Shown here piece after piece: positions 18,439 to 27,261 of a DNA stretch of 64,000 nucleotides; positions within the stretch are counted from its first letter, which is position 1, and the number at the start of each line of letters is the position of its first letter. The DNA lies in NCBI RefSeq assembly GCF_017311575.1, contig NZ_JAFFQY010000055.1, forward strand, positions 184,448 to 248,447, written 5' to 3'. Position numbers and translations under genes: made by a program. The stretch comes from Roseococcus thiosulfatophilus (GTDB lineage: Bacteria; Pseudomonadota; Alphaproteobacteria; Acetobacterales; Acetobacteraceae). A model generated the notes under the pieces. That model was not told the origin of the DNA, ran no database searches, and worked only from the letters and a program-made list of their open reading frames with translations.

Positions 18439-18552
18439 GCGATCGCCGAAGGGCCGAAGACCCGGAGGCGTGAATCGCCGGCGGGGCGAAAGCCCGCGAT
18501 CGCCGAAGGGCCATAGGACCGGAGGCGTGAATCGCTGGCGGAACAGCCCGCC
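18439..18552. repeat. Two tandem copies of a 57-base repeat
   Basis: Each unit starts GCGATCGCCGAAGGGCC and continues through GGAGGCGTGAATCGC. Copies begin at 18439 and 18496 and differ at a few positions. The junction contains GCGGGGCGAAAGCCCGC, close to the hairpin core of the array at 32503. It lies between the convergent MFS and YjbF-like genes. Likely a non-coding REP-like intergenic element; the remaining bases up to 18568 hold nothing else. Confidence 0.75.
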
Positions 18553-18568
18553 CAACTTCCCCCCAACG

Positions 18569-19237
18569 TCAGTTCGGGAAGACAAGCACCATCCTGGGCA
18601 GCCCCGTCCCCACCCATTGCTCCGCATGGGTGACGCGGCCGGACGCCTCATCCGCCCAGAAGGAATTCACCACGGGCGAGAGGCCGGGCACGCGGCAGCG
18701 TTCCTCCACCAGCACCACGCCTTCCTCCTCCGTGCGGGCGGCGCGCAGACGGCAGTCGAAGGCCAGGCCGAAGCGCATCGAGGCCGGGTCCCGCCCCGCG
18801 CCCGAAAGGTCCACCAGCCGCCGCGCCTCGGCGCTCTGGCCCAGCAGGTCCACCGGGTTGTCCAGCGGGTCCGGCCCGTCGAAACGCGTGGCGGTGATCA
18901 GCGTGGGCAGGCCGGAGGTCGCCACCACGCGCGGCCCATCGGTCGCCACCACCACGCCCCCCGGGGCGCGCCACAGCCGCCGGTTGCCCTGCTGCTGGAT
19001 CAGCACCGCGGTCGCGGTGCGCGGCCCCAGCCCCAGGCGAAGCTGCGGGGCGGCGGCGTCCACCTCCGCGCTCTCGGCCTCCGCGATGGCCAGGCGGTCG
19101 GGTTCGGGCGGGGTGGCGTCGCGCGGGGCCGGCAGGCCCAGCCCGCCCATCACGGCCCGCGCCATGCCCGAGGCCCCGCCATCGCTGCCACAGGCCGCGA
19201 GAAGCAGGAGAAGCCCGGGAATCGCGGCACGGCGCAT
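18569..19237 (-). CDS. YjbF/GfcB-like lipoprotein
   Basis: A 222-residue predicted outer-membrane lipoprotein: a short hydrophobic signal ends in LLLLLAAC with the lipidated Cys at residue 16. The rest resembles the YjbF/GfcB family (DUF2886) of exopolysaccharide-related lipoproteins: a strand-rich protein with [19 protein letters not shown] in the middle and a late FDCRLRA...VEERC segment. No other polysaccharide genes stand beside it, so its role is open. The start was placed at the ATG giving a clean lipoprotein signal; GTG two codons upstream is possible. It is divergent from proB. Confidence 0.7.
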   Translation of the reverse strand: MRRAAIPGLLLLLAACGSDGGASGMARAVMGGLGLPAPRDATPPEPDRLAIAEAESAEVDAAAPQLRLGLGPRTATAVLIQQQGNRRLWRAPGGVVVATDGPRVVATSGLPTLITATRFDGPDPLDNPVDLLGQSAEARRLVDLSGAGRDPASMRFGLAFDCRLRAARTEEEGVVLVEERCRVPGLSPVVNSFWADEASGRVTHAEQWVGTGLPRMVLVFPN

Positions 19238-19319
19238 GAACACGAGGTTAACCACACGCCCCCCCGGCTGGGGAGGGGTGACTTGCGGTGCCGCGCCAAA
19301 ACCCGCACAGACCGCGCCC

Positions 19320-20483
19320 ATGTCCGCCGCCGCGCCCTGTTCCGGCCCCTGCCCCGCCCCTGGACCCACCCCTTGGGCCCAGGCCAGGCGCATCGTCATC
19401 AAGATCGGCTCCGCCCTGCTGGTGGAGGCCGCGCGCGCCGAGCCACGCGCCGCCTGGCTCGCCTCCGTGGCGGAGGACATCGCCGCCCTGCGCGCGCAGG
19501 GGCGCGAGGTGATCGTCGTCTCCTCCGGCGCAGTGGCGCTGGCCCGCCGCACCCTGGGCCTGACGGGCCGGACCTTGCGGCTGGAGCAGAAGCAGGCCGC
19601 CGCCGCCGTGGGGCAGATCCGCCTGGCCGGCGCCTGGGACACGGCCCTGGCCGCCCAGGGGCTGCGCGCCGCGCAGCTGCTGCTGACGCTGGAGGACAGC
19701 GAGGACCGCCGCCGTTATCTCAACGCGCGCGCCACGCTGGGCACGCTGCTGGAACTGGGCTGCGTGCCCGTCATCAACGAGAACGACACCGTCGCCACCG
19801 CCGAAATCCGCTTCGGCGACAATGACCGCCTGGCCGCCCGCGTGGCCGAGATGGTGCAGGCCGACGCACTCGTGCTGTTCAGCGACATTGACGGCCTCTA
19901 CACCGCCGACCCGCGCCGCGACCCCACGGCCACCCACCTGCCCGTGGTGGAGCGCATCACGGATGACATCATGGCCATGGGGGGCGAGCCGCCGCCCGGC
20001 TATTCCTCCGGCGGGATGCGCACCAAGCTGATCGCGGCGCGCATCGCCACCGGAGCCGGCTGCGCGATGGCCATCGCGAAGGGCGAGGCCATGCACCCGC
20101 TGCGCGCGCTGGAGCAAGGCGCCCGCTGCACCTGGTTCCTGGCGCCCCCCGAGGCCCGCACCGCCCGCAAGCGCTGGATCGCGGGCAGCCTGGCGCCGCT
20201 GGGCACGCTGGTGGTGGATGAGGGCGCGGTGGGCGCCTTGCGCCGCGGCTCCTCCCTGCTGCCGGCCGGCGTGCGCGAGGTGCGCGGCGAGTTCCTGCGC
20301 GGCGACCCGCTTTCCGTGCGCGACGCCGCGGGCCGCGAATGGGCGCGCGGGCTGTCCGCCTATGACGCCGCCGATGCCCGCCGCATCGCCGGCCATAGAA
20401 GCGCCGAGATCGAGGCCATCCTGGGCTGGCGCGGTCGTGACGAGATCATCCACCGCGACGACCTCGTTCTCCTGGAGGAATAG
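19320..20483 (+). CDS. proB: Glutamate 5-kinase ProB
   Basis: First enzyme of proline synthesis: phosphorylates glutamate. The 387-residue protein has the amino-acid-kinase domain ([10 protein letters not shown] near residue 25, [49 protein letters not shown]) and a C-terminal PUA domain (about 290-385). It has a 20-residue N-terminal extension rich in Pro and Ala, so a later, non-ATG start is possible. Obg and ProA, frequent neighbours, are not here. Confidence 0.95.
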   Translation: MSAAAPCSGPCPAPGPTPWAQARRIVIKIGSALLVEAARAEPRAAWLASVAEDIAALRAQGREVIVVSSGAVALARRTLGLTGRTLRLEQKQAAAAVGQIRLAGAWDTALAAQGLRAAQLLLTLEDSEDRRRYLNARATLGTLLELGCVPVINENDTVATAEIRFGDNDRLAARVAEMVQADALVLFSDIDGLYTADPRRDPTATHLPVVERITDDIMAMGGEPPPGYSSGGMRTKLIAARIATGAGCAMAIAKGEAMHPLRALEQGARCTWFLAPPEARTARKRWIAGSLAPLGTLVVDEGAVGALRRGSSLLPAGVREVRGEFLRGDPLSVRDAAGREWARGLSAYDAADARRIAGHRSAEIEAILGWRGRDEIIHRDDLVLLEE

Positions 20484-20490
20484 CCCCTTT

Positions 20491-21282
20491 ATGTTCGAAG
20501 CCTTCCTGATGGGTGTGGTCGAAGGCCTCACCGAATTCCTGCCCATTTCCTCCACGGGCCACCTGATCCTGCTGGGCGAGCTGATCGGCTTCGAGGGCCC
20601 GCCCGGCAAGGTCTTCGAGATCACGATCCAGATCGGCGCCATCGCGGCCGTCATCACCATCTTCTGGCGGCGGCTGTGGGAGGTGGCGCAGGGCTTCTGG
20701 AAGCGCGGCACGCCGGAATACTTTTTCGCCATGAATGTGGCCCTGGCCTTCCTGCCGGCCGCCTTCATCGGCGCCTTCTTCCACAGCACCATCACGGGGC
20801 TGCTGTTCAACCCCTTCGTGGTGGCCTGCGCGCTGATCCTGGGCGGCATCGCCATCATCGTGATCGAGCGCCGGCGGCCCGAGCCCACCATCCATGCGGT
20901 GGAGCAGATCAACCCCATCGCGGCGGTGCTGATCGGCTTCGGCCAGGCGCTGGCGATGATCCCGGGCACCTCGCGCTCGGGTGCGACCATCATCACAGCG
21001 CTGCTCTGCGGCGTGGACCGCAAGACGGCCGCCGAGTTCAGCTTCATCCTGGCCATTCCCACCATGATCGCGGCCAGCGTCTATTCGCTCTACAAGGTGC
21101 GGAGCGAACTGACGACGGACGGCCTCGCGCAGATCGCGGTGGGGACCGTGGTGGCCTTCGTGGTGGCGCTGTTCACGGTCAAGCTCCTGCTGGCCTTCAT
21201 CGCGCGCATCGGCTTCACGCCCTTCGGCTGGTATCGCATCGGCCTGGGCACGCTGATCCTGCTGGCCCTGACCCTGGGTTGA
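20491..21282 (+). CDS. uppP: Undecaprenyl-diphosphate phosphatase UppP (BacA)
   Basis: Membrane phosphatase that recycles undecaprenyl pyrophosphate for peptidoglycan and polysaccharide synthesis and gives bacitracin resistance. The 263-residue protein shows VVEGLTEFLPISSTGHLIL (residues about 6-24), the (E/Q)xxxE motif, and the second active-site motif PGTSRSGATI near residue 160. About eight membrane segments. It starts 7 bases after proB with GGAGGA upstream, so the two are probably co-transcribed. Confidence 0.95.
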   Translation: MFEAFLMGVVEGLTEFLPISSTGHLILLGELIGFEGPPGKVFEITIQIGAIAAVITIFWRRLWEVAQGFWKRGTPEYFFAMNVALAFLPAAFIGAFFHSTITGLLFNPFVVACALILGGIAIIVIERRRPEPTIHAVEQINPIAAVLIGFGQALAMIPGTSRSGATIITALLCGVDRKTAAEFSFILAIPTMIAASVYSLYKVRSELTTDGLAQIAVGTVVAFVVALFTVKLLLAFIARIGFTPFGWYRIGLGTLILLALTLG

Positions 21283-21353
21283 GCATCAGGCGCGTTGGCC
21301 AAACGGGACGGCGGGTCTAGGCTGCGCCCATCCGGTTCAAGGAGACGAGAGAC

Positions 21354-22379
21354 ATGGCAAGCAACACCTTCCACCGCCGCAGCCTGATGGCCGGCGTGGC
21401 CCTGGCCGCGCCCGCGCTGATCGGGCGCGAGGCCGCGGCGCAGACGCCGTCCTTCTTCCGCATCGGCACGGGTTCGGCCGGCGGCACCTACTACCCCATC
21501 GGCGGCATCATCGCGAACGCCATCTCCTGCCCGCCGGGCTCGGCCTGCAACGTGGCCGGCGCGACCGATGGTGTGCCGGGCATGGTGGCCGTGGCCCAGG
21601 CCACCCAGGGCAGCGTGCAGAACGTGAACCTGATCCAGTCCGGCAATGCCGAGAGCGGCTTCGTGCAGTCGGACGTGCTGCACTGGTCCTACACCGGCAC
21701 GGGCCTGTTCGAGGGGCGCCCGCAGCTGCAGCGGCTGCGCTTCCTGGGCCACCTCTTCCCCGAGCACATCCACGCCGTGGTGCGCGCGGACAGCGACATC
21801 CGCGCCTTCTCCGACCTGCGCGGCCGCCGCATCGCCATCGGCCTGCAGGCCTCGGGCGCGCGCGTGGGCAGCGAGATGATCCTGGAAGCGAACGGCCTGC
21901 GCGCCGGTCGCGAATTCACCGCCGAGTTCCTGAACCAGGCCCAGGGCACCGAGCGCATGCAGGACCGCGGGCTGGACGCCACCTTCACCGTGGTGGGCTA
22001 CCCGGCCGCCGCCTTCACCGAGTTCTGCGGCCGCACCGGCTGCCGCATCCTGCCCATCGCGGGCCAGGAAGCGCAGCGCGTGATCGAGCGCGCCCCCTTC
22101 TACTCCACGGGCGTGATCCCGGCCGGCGCCTACCAGGGCGTGACCCAGGACGTGCCGACGCTGACCGTCGGCGCCTGCTGGATCGTGCGCGACAGCGTCC
22201 CCGACAACGTGGTCTATGAGATCACGCGCGCGCTGTGGTCGGACACGACGCGCGGCCTGCTGGACCGCGGCCACGCCAAGGGCCGCGAGATCATCCGCCA
22301 GCGCGCCCTGGAAGGCCGCGGCGTGGTGCCCTTCCACCCGGGCGCCGAGCGCTTCTACCGTGAAGCCGGGATGCTCTGA
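21354..22379 (+). CDS. TAXI-family TRAP transporter solute-binding protein
   Basis: Periplasmic substrate-binding protein for a TRAP transporter, 341 residues. An N-terminal signal with FHRRSLMAGVALAAP and AAAQ suggests export, possibly by Tat. FFRIGTGSAGGTYYPIGG follows immediately, the TAXI family hallmark. A later part has the LRGRRIAIGLQASGARV segment. The ligand cannot be read from sequence; glutamate-like or dicarboxylate ligands are known in the family. The fused permease follows, separated by a hairpin. Confidence 0.92.
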   Translation: MASNTFHRRSLMAGVALAAPALIGREAAAQTPSFFRIGTGSAGGTYYPIGGIIANAISCPPGSACNVAGATDGVPGMVAVAQATQGSVQNVNLIQSGNAESGFVQSDVLHWSYTGTGLFEGRPQLQRLRFLGHLFPEHIHAVVRADSDIRAFSDLRGRRIAIGLQASGARVGSEMILEANGLRAGREFTAEFLNQAQGTERMQDRGLDATFTVVGYPAAAFTEFCGRTGCRILPIAGQEAQRVIERAPFYSTGVIPAGAYQGVTQDVPTLTVGACWIVRDSVPDNVVYEITRALWSDTTRGLLDRGHAKGREIIRQRALEGRGVVPFHPGAERFYREAGML

Positions 22380-22402
22380 GGCCGGCTGAGACTGTGGTTG
22401 CT

Positions 22403-22436
22403 GGCCCCGCGCGAATTGCCGCGCGGGGCCGTTTTC
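22403..22436 (+). terminator. Terminator-like hairpin between binding protein and permease
   Basis: A perfect 11-base GC stem (GGCCCCGCGCG / CGCGCGGGGCC) with a 6-base loop, followed by GTTTTCG. It lies 24 bases after the binding-protein stop and 17 bases before the permease start. Such an element often lets the binding protein be made in excess over the membrane subunit, either by partial termination or by shielding the 3' end of its mRNA. Confidence 0.6.
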
Positions 22437-22452
22437 GTGTGAGGAAGTCAGC

Positions 22453-24495
22453 GTGAGCGAACAGCGTTCATCGAGCACCAGGCTCGACCTCGAGGCGGCG
22501 GAAAGGCTGGAGAAGCAGACGGACAGCGAGTTGCGCTTCCGCAACCTCTCGGGCCTGGCCGCGCCCATCGTCTCGGCGGCGCTGGTCGCGCTCTCGGTGT
22601 TCCACTACTGGACGGCCGGCTTCGGCATCATGACCGAGCATTGGCACAAGGCCATCCACCTGGCCGCCGTGCTCGCGCTGGTCTTCATCATGTTCCCCGG
22701 CGGGCGCATCTTCTCCTTCGGGCCGAAATGGGGCGGCGTGCCCGTGCTGGACTGGGTGCTGGCCACCGCCATCATCATCGCCACCATCTACCTTCCCGTC
22801 GTCTTCGACGAGCTGACCTTCCGCATCGGCATGCCCAACGACATGGACATGCTGATGGGCACGATCATGATCGTGCTGACGCTGGAGGCGGTGCGGCGTT
22901 CGATGGGCATCATCCTGCCCATCATCGTGCTGGTCTTCATCGCCTATGCGCTGTGGGGCAACCTGCTTTCGGGCGTGCTGTCCCATCCGGGCGCGGATTG
23001 GGCCGGCTTCGTGAACCATGTGTATCTCACGCAGGAAGGCATCTTCGGCATTCCGGCCAAGGTGGTGGCGACCTACGTCTTCCACTTCGTGCTGTTCGGC
23101 GTGATCGCGACGCGCATGGGCCTCGGCCAGTTCTTCATCGACATCGCGACCATCATCGCCGGGCGCTACGCCGGTGGCCCCGCGAAGGTGGCTGTGCTGG
23201 CGTCGGCCATGTTCGGCTCCATCAGCGGCTCCTCGATCGCGAACACGGTCACGACCGGTTCGCTCACCATCCCGGCCATGAAGCGCGTGGGCTACAAGCC
23301 GCATTTCGCGGGCGCGGTGGAAGCGGCGGCCAGCGCGGGCGGGCAGATCACGCCGCCCATCATGGGCGCGGCCGCCTTCATCATGATCGAGTTCCTGGAG
23401 ATCACGCTGACCACCCTGCTGCTGGCCGCCGCCATCCCGGCCGCCATGCATTTCTGGGGCGTCTTCGTGCAGGTGCATTTCGAGGCGAAGCGCCTGGGCC
23501 TGCGCGGGCTCGAGCAGTCCGAGCTGCCGAAGCTCTGGCCCACGCTGCGCGACGGCTGGCCCACGGTCATTCCCCTCGTGCTGCTCGTCTACGTCATCCT
23601 GGCGGGCTACACGCCCTATCTCGCGGCCTTCGTGGGCATCACGGCCTGCGTGGTGGTGGGCTTCCTCAACCCCCGCAACCGGCTGACGCTGCGTGACCTC
23701 TGGATCGCTCTCGACACCGGCGCGCGCTACGCGCTGGCCGTCGGTGCGGCCGCCGCCGCCGTCGGCATGGTGGTGGGCGTGGTGACGCTGACCGGCGCGG
23801 GCTTCCGCGTGGGCTTCATCGTGACCCAGGCCGCCGCCTCCGCCGCCGCCTTCTTCACCCCGGTGCTGGACCTGATGCCGGCGGGCTTCGTCTCGCTGCA
23901 GGGGCTGACGCTGTTCCTGACGCTGGTCTTCATCGCCATCATCTGCGTGCTGATGGGCGCGGGCATTCCCACCACCGCGCTCTACATCATCCTGGCGGCG
24001 ATCGCGGCCCCCTCCATCGTGCAGCTCGGCGTGCCGCCCATCGCGGCGCACCTCTTCGTGCTGTATTTCGGGATCCTGGCGGACCTCACGCCGCCGGTCT
24101 GCGTCTCGGCCTATGCGGCGGCGGGCATCGCCGGCGCCAACCCCTTCCGCACGGGGCTGACCGCCTTCCGCCTGGGCATCGCGAAGGCCACCGTGCCCTT
24201 CGTCTTCGCCTATGCGCCCGTCATGCTCATCGTCACCGACGGCTTCACCTGGGACGCCTTCCTGCTGGTGACGCTGACCTGCGCCATGGGCGTGCTGTTC
24301 ATCGGCATCGGGCTGACGGGCTATGCCTTCACCCATATGGGCCTGCTCTCGCAGCTCCTTCTCATCCTGGGCGCGCTGCTGATGATCGCGCCCAACGGGC
24401 CGCTCGCCATCGTGGGGGCCGCGCTGGCCGCCCCCGTGCTGCTGGTGAACTTCCTGAAATCGCGGCGGGAGGCACCCAGGCCCGCCGTCACGTAA
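22453..24495 (+). CDS. TRAP transporter fused permease subunit (DctQM type)
   Basis: A 680-residue inner-membrane protein that fuses the small Q and large M subunits, the form found with TAXI binding proteins. The first 170 or so residues hold about four membrane segments (Q part); the rest holds the M domain with FGSISGSSIANTVTTGSLTI near residue 260 and MGAGIPTTALYIILAA near 500, both typical of DctM. It uses an ion gradient, not ATP. The TTG- or GTG-like start is GTG 22453. Confidence 0.93.
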   Translation: MSEQRSSSTRLDLEAAERLEKQTDSELRFRNLSGLAAPIVSAALVALSVFHYWTAGFGIMTEHWHKAIHLAAVLALVFIMFPGGRIFSFGPKWGGVPVLDWVLATAIIIATIYLPVVFDELTFRIGMPNDMDMLMGTIMIVLTLEAVRRSMGIILPIIVLVFIAYALWGNLLSGVLSHPGADWAGFVNHVYLTQEGIFGIPAKVVATYVFHFVLFGVIATRMGLGQFFIDIATIIAGRYAGGPAKVAVLASAMFGSISGSSIANTVTTGSLTIPAMKRVGYKPHFAGAVEAAASAGGQITPPIMGAAAFIMIEFLEITLTTLLLAAAIPAAMHFWGVFVQVHFEAKRLGLRGLEQSELPKLWPTLRDGWPTVIPLVLLVYVILAGYTPYLAAFVGITACVVVGFLNPRNRLTLRDLWIALDTGARYALAVGAAAAAVGMVVGVVTLTGAGFRVGFIVTQAAASAAAFFTPVLDLMPAGFVSLQGLTLFLTLVFIAIICVLMGAGIPTTALYIILAAIAAPSIVQLGVPPIAAHLFVLYFGILADLTPPVCVSAYAAAGIAGANPFRTGLTAFRLGIAKATVPFVFAYAPVMLIVTDGFTWDAFLLVTLTCAMGVLFIGIGLTGYAFTHMGLLSQLLLILGALLMIAPNGPLAIVGAALAAPVLLVNFLKSRREAPRPAVT

Positions 24496-24559
24496 CCGTC
24501 ACTTACACCCGCGCGAAGGCAAGGCTACAGCAACGCCAGCTTGAGAAGAGGCTGTTTCC

Positions 24560-24898
24560 GTGGACCTTGCCTTCGAAACCCTGCCCTCCGGGGCGCTGTG
24601 CATCGCGCTGAACGGGCGCCTGGACATCGCGGGCGCCAGCGCGATCGAACTGCGCTTCACCGCGCTGGCCGCCGGCCACAGATCCGTGGTGGTGGACATG
24701 CAGGGCGTGGAGTTCATGGCTTCCATGGGCCTGCGGCTGCTGGTCATCGCCGCGCGCGGCGCCAACTCCAAGGGCGGGCGCCTGGTGCTGTGGCGCCCCC
24801 GGCCCGTGGTGGCCGAGGTCATCACCACCTCCGGCCTCGATGGCCTGCTGCCCATGGTGGCGGAACTGTCCGAGGCGGAATCCCGCGTCCAGGCTTGA
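24560..24898 (+). CDS. STAS-domain anti-sigma factor antagonist
   Basis: A 112-residue single STAS domain, the SpoIIAA/RsbV type of protein that binds and neutralises an anti-sigma kinase when unphosphorylated. Seen: GRLDIAGASAIELRF, VVVDMQGVEFMASMGLRLL; the Ser in FMASMG is at the usual phosphorylation site. Start is GTG 24560. It overlaps the kinase-like gene that follows, forming a partner-switch pair. No sigma factor or PP2C phosphatase gene lies nearby in the window. Confidence 0.88.
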   Translation: MDLAFETLPSGALCIALNGRLDIAGASAIELRFTALAAGHRSVVVDMQGVEFMASMGLRLLVIAARGANSKGGRLVLWRPRPVVAEVITTSGLDGLLPMVAELSEAESRVQA

Positions 24899-25290
24899 AT
24901 CCCCTCACCCTCACCCTGCCGGCGGAGCTGGCCCGCGCGGCCGAGCTCGCCGCCTGGGTCGAGGGCGCCGTGACGGCCTGGAACCTGCCCCCCGCGCGCG
25001 CCCATGCGCTGCACCTCTGCGCGGAGGAAATTTTTGCGAATATCGCGATGCACGCGGCGCCGGCCGAGGTCACGGTCACGCTGGAGGGCGACGCCACCCG
25101 GCAGGTGATGGTCTTCACCGACACCGGCCCGCCCTTCGACCCGACCAGCGCCCCCCCGCCCCCGCCGCCCACGGATTTCGACGGCCTCGAGATCGGCGGG
25201 CGCGGGCTGCTGCTGGTGCGCCGCTTCGCCACCACCATGGCCCATGCGCGCGAGGGTGGCCGCAACCGGCTGGAACTCACCTTCGGGTGA
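24895..25290 (+). CDS. Anti-sigma-factor-type serine kinase (RsbW-like ATPase)
   Basis: A 131-residue GHKL ATPase domain. N-box EEIFANIAMHA (about residue 43), G1-like FTDTGPPFDP and G2-like GGRGLLLV are visible, as in RsbW/SpoIIAB. It should phosphorylate the STAS protein encoded just upstream. I place the start at TTG 24895, which overlaps the STAS stop (TTGA) and begins NPLTLTLPAE. The target it sequesters (a sigma factor or other regulator) is not in this window. Confidence 0.82.
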   Translation: MNPLTLTLPAELARAAELAAWVEGAVTAWNLPPARAHALHLCAEEIFANIAMHAAPAEVTVTLEGDATRQVMVFTDTGPPFDPTSAPPPPPPTDFDGLEIGGRGLLLVRRFATTMAHAREGGRNRLELTFG

Positions 25291-25350
25291 TTGCGCCGGC
25301 GGCGGAGGCGCCTAACCTGCCCTCGAGGAAACATCCACGAGAGGCACGCG

Positions 25351-27111
25351 ATGAACGCGGACACCCAGCTTGCGCCCGCCCAGGTGGTGGAAACCTGGCT
25401 GCGCCATTTCAACGCCGCGCTGGGCGACGAAGCGGCCCTCACGCCCCTCTTCCGCGAGGACGGCCATTGGCGCGACCTGCTGGCGCTCACCTGGGGCTTC
25501 GTCACCCATAGCGGGCGCGACGCCGCGCTGGCGGCTCTCGCCCCCGCGCTGCGCAAGGCCGGCGCGCGGGGCTTCGCCATCGCCGAGGGCCGCTGCCCCC
25601 CGCGGCGCGTCGAACGCGCGGGCGAGGCCTGCATCGAGGCCATCCTCCGCTTCGAGACCGATGTGGGCGAGGGCGCCGGCGTGCTCCGCATCAAGGCCGC
25701 CGACGGCTTCGCCACCCCGCCGGCCGCCTGGACGCTGATGACGGCCCTGCACAGCCTGCGCGGCCATGACGAGGAGAGCGTGCGCCTCTCCCGCGAGGAG
25801 CCCGCCTTCGAACGCGACTTCCGCGGCCCCAACTGGCTCGACAAGCGGCTGGAGGCGCGGCTCTACAAGGACCGCGACCCGGCCGTGCTGATCGTGGGCG
25901 GCGGCCATGCGGGCCTCGGCGCCGCAGCCAGCCTGAAGGCGCTGGGGGTGGAGGCGCTGGTCGTGGACCGCATGGCGCGCATCGGCGACAATTGGCGCCT
26001 GCGCTACCACGGGCTGAAGCTGCACAACTCGCTGGGCAGCAACCACATGCCCTACCTGCCCTTCCCGGACACCTGGCCCACCTACATTCCGAAGGACAAG
26101 ATCGCGAACTGGCTGGAATTCTATGTCGAGGCGCTGGAACTCGACTTCTGGACCCGCACCAGCTTCGAGGGCGCCACATTCGACGAAGCCGCGCAATGCT
26201 GGAACGCCACGCTGAAGCTGGAGGATGGCAGCACGCGCGTCATGCGCCCGCGCCACATCATCATGGCCACTAGCGTCTCCAGCGTGCCCAAGCTGCCGGA
26301 CATCCCGACCCTGTCGAACTTCCAGGGCCAGGTGCTGCATTCCAGCCAGTTCAAGGATGGCGCGGAGTGGGAGGGAAGGCCCGTGATGGTCTTCGGCACC
26401 GGCACCAGCGCGCATGACATCACGCAGGACCTGCACGGCAATGGCGCCCACGTCACGATGGTGCAGCGCAGCCCGACGCTTGTGACCAATGTGGAACCCG
26501 CCGCCCAGCTCTATGACGGCATCTACTACGGGCCCGGCCCGGCGCGGGAGGACCGGGACCTCATCAACACCTCCTTCCCGCTGCCGGTGATGAAGCGGGC
26601 GCACCAGATCCTGACCGCGAAATCACGCGAGCTGGATGCGGAGCTGCTGTTAGGGCTGGAGCGCGTGGGCTTCCGCCTCGATTTCGGCGAGGACGACACG
26701 GGCTGGCCGCTGAAATACCGCACGCGCGGCGGCGGCTACTACTTCAACGTGGGCGCCTCCGAATTGCTGATCCGGGGCGAGGTGGGGCTGATCCAGTATC
26801 ACGACATCCAGCACTTCGCGGCGGATGGCGTGGTGATGAAGGATGGCACGCGGCGCCCCGCGGAACTGATCGTGCTCGCCACCGGCTACAAGGGGCATGA
26901 GCACATGGTGAACGCCTTCTTCGGGCCGGAGGTGGCGCAACGCGTGGGCCAGGTCTGGGGCTTCGACATGGCGCGGCAGGAGTTGGCGAACATGTGGCAC
27001 CGCACGCCCCAGCAGGGGCTGTGGTTCACGGGGGGCGCCTTCTCGCAGGTGCGGATGTATTCGCGCTACATCGCCTTGCAGATCAAGGCGCAGGAGCTGG
27101 GGCTGGTATAG
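25351..27111 (+). CDS. FAD-dependent monooxygenase with N-terminal NTF2-like domain
   Basis: A 586-residue flavoprotein of the flavin-containing monooxygenase class. The first 140 residues resemble an NTF2/SnoaL-like domain (VVETWLRHFNAALGDEAALT...). The FAD site VLIVGGGHAGLGAAASL starts near residue 174, and the NADPH site VMVFGTGTSAHDI near 348. LIVLATGYKGHE near 510 is typical of the class. The substrate is unknown. It is 60 bases after the kinase gene, with no clear functional link. Confidence 0.88.
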   Translation: MNADTQLAPAQVVETWLRHFNAALGDEAALTPLFREDGHWRDLLALTWGFVTHSGRDAALAALAPALRKAGARGFAIAEGRCPPRRVERAGEACIEAILRFETDVGEGAGVLRIKAADGFATPPAAWTLMTALHSLRGHDEESVRLSREEPAFERDFRGPNWLDKRLEARLYKDRDPAVLIVGGGHAGLGAAASLKALGVEALVVDRMARIGDNWRLRYHGLKLHNSLGSNHMPYLPFPDTWPTYIPKDKIANWLEFYVEALELDFWTRTSFEGATFDEAAQCWNATLKLEDGSTRVMRPRHIIMATSVSSVPKLPDIPTLSNFQGQVLHSSQFKDGAEWEGRPVMVFGTGTSAHDITQDLHGNGAHVTMVQRSPTLVTNVEPAAQLYDGIYYGPGPAREDRDLINTSFPLPVMKRAHQILTAKSRELDAELLLGLERVGFRLDFGEDDTGWPLKYRTRGGGYYFNVGASELLIRGEVGLIQYHDIQHFAADGVVMKDGTRRPAELIVLATGYKGHEHMVNAFFGPEVAQRVGQVWGFDMARQELANMWHRTPQQGLWFTGGAFSQVRMYSRYIALQIKAQELGLV

Positions 27112-27133
27112 GCCCCGGATTTTCTGGACTTTT

Positions 27134-27162
27134 CAGGCGCTTCCTGCCATCAGAAGCGCCTG
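27134..27162. repeat. Inverted repeat between convergent genes
   Basis: CAGGCGCTTC / GAAGCGCCTG, a perfect 10-base stem with a 9-base loop, 23 bases after the monooxygenase stop. T-rich sequence is only on its left side, so it does not look like a classical terminator in either direction, but it may still end or protect the messages. Confidence 0.5.
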
Positions 27163-27200
27163 GAGCCACCCTCCCGCGCGGGGCGGAACACCCGGCGCGG

Positions 27201-27232
27201 TAAGATAGTAAGATGGTAAGATAGTAAGGCGG
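27201..27232. repeat. Four tandem copies of an 8-base AT-rich repeat
   Basis: TAAGATAG, TAAGATGG, TAAGATAG, TAAGGCGG in direct succession. It is a sharply AT-rich island in a GC-rich genome. It lies between the convergent monooxygenase and thiolase genes, 30 bases from the thiolase stop. The repeats supply stop codons in two frames of the plus strand. Function unknown. Confidence 0.75.
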
Positions 27233-27261
27233 CCCCACCCAGGCCGCCCCACCTCAAGCGC

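Noticed and set aside
22468..24336. Minus-strand frame of 622 codons across the TRAP permease
   Set aside because: The antisense translation is full of His, Asp and Arg repeats; the sense strand has a clear membrane protein.
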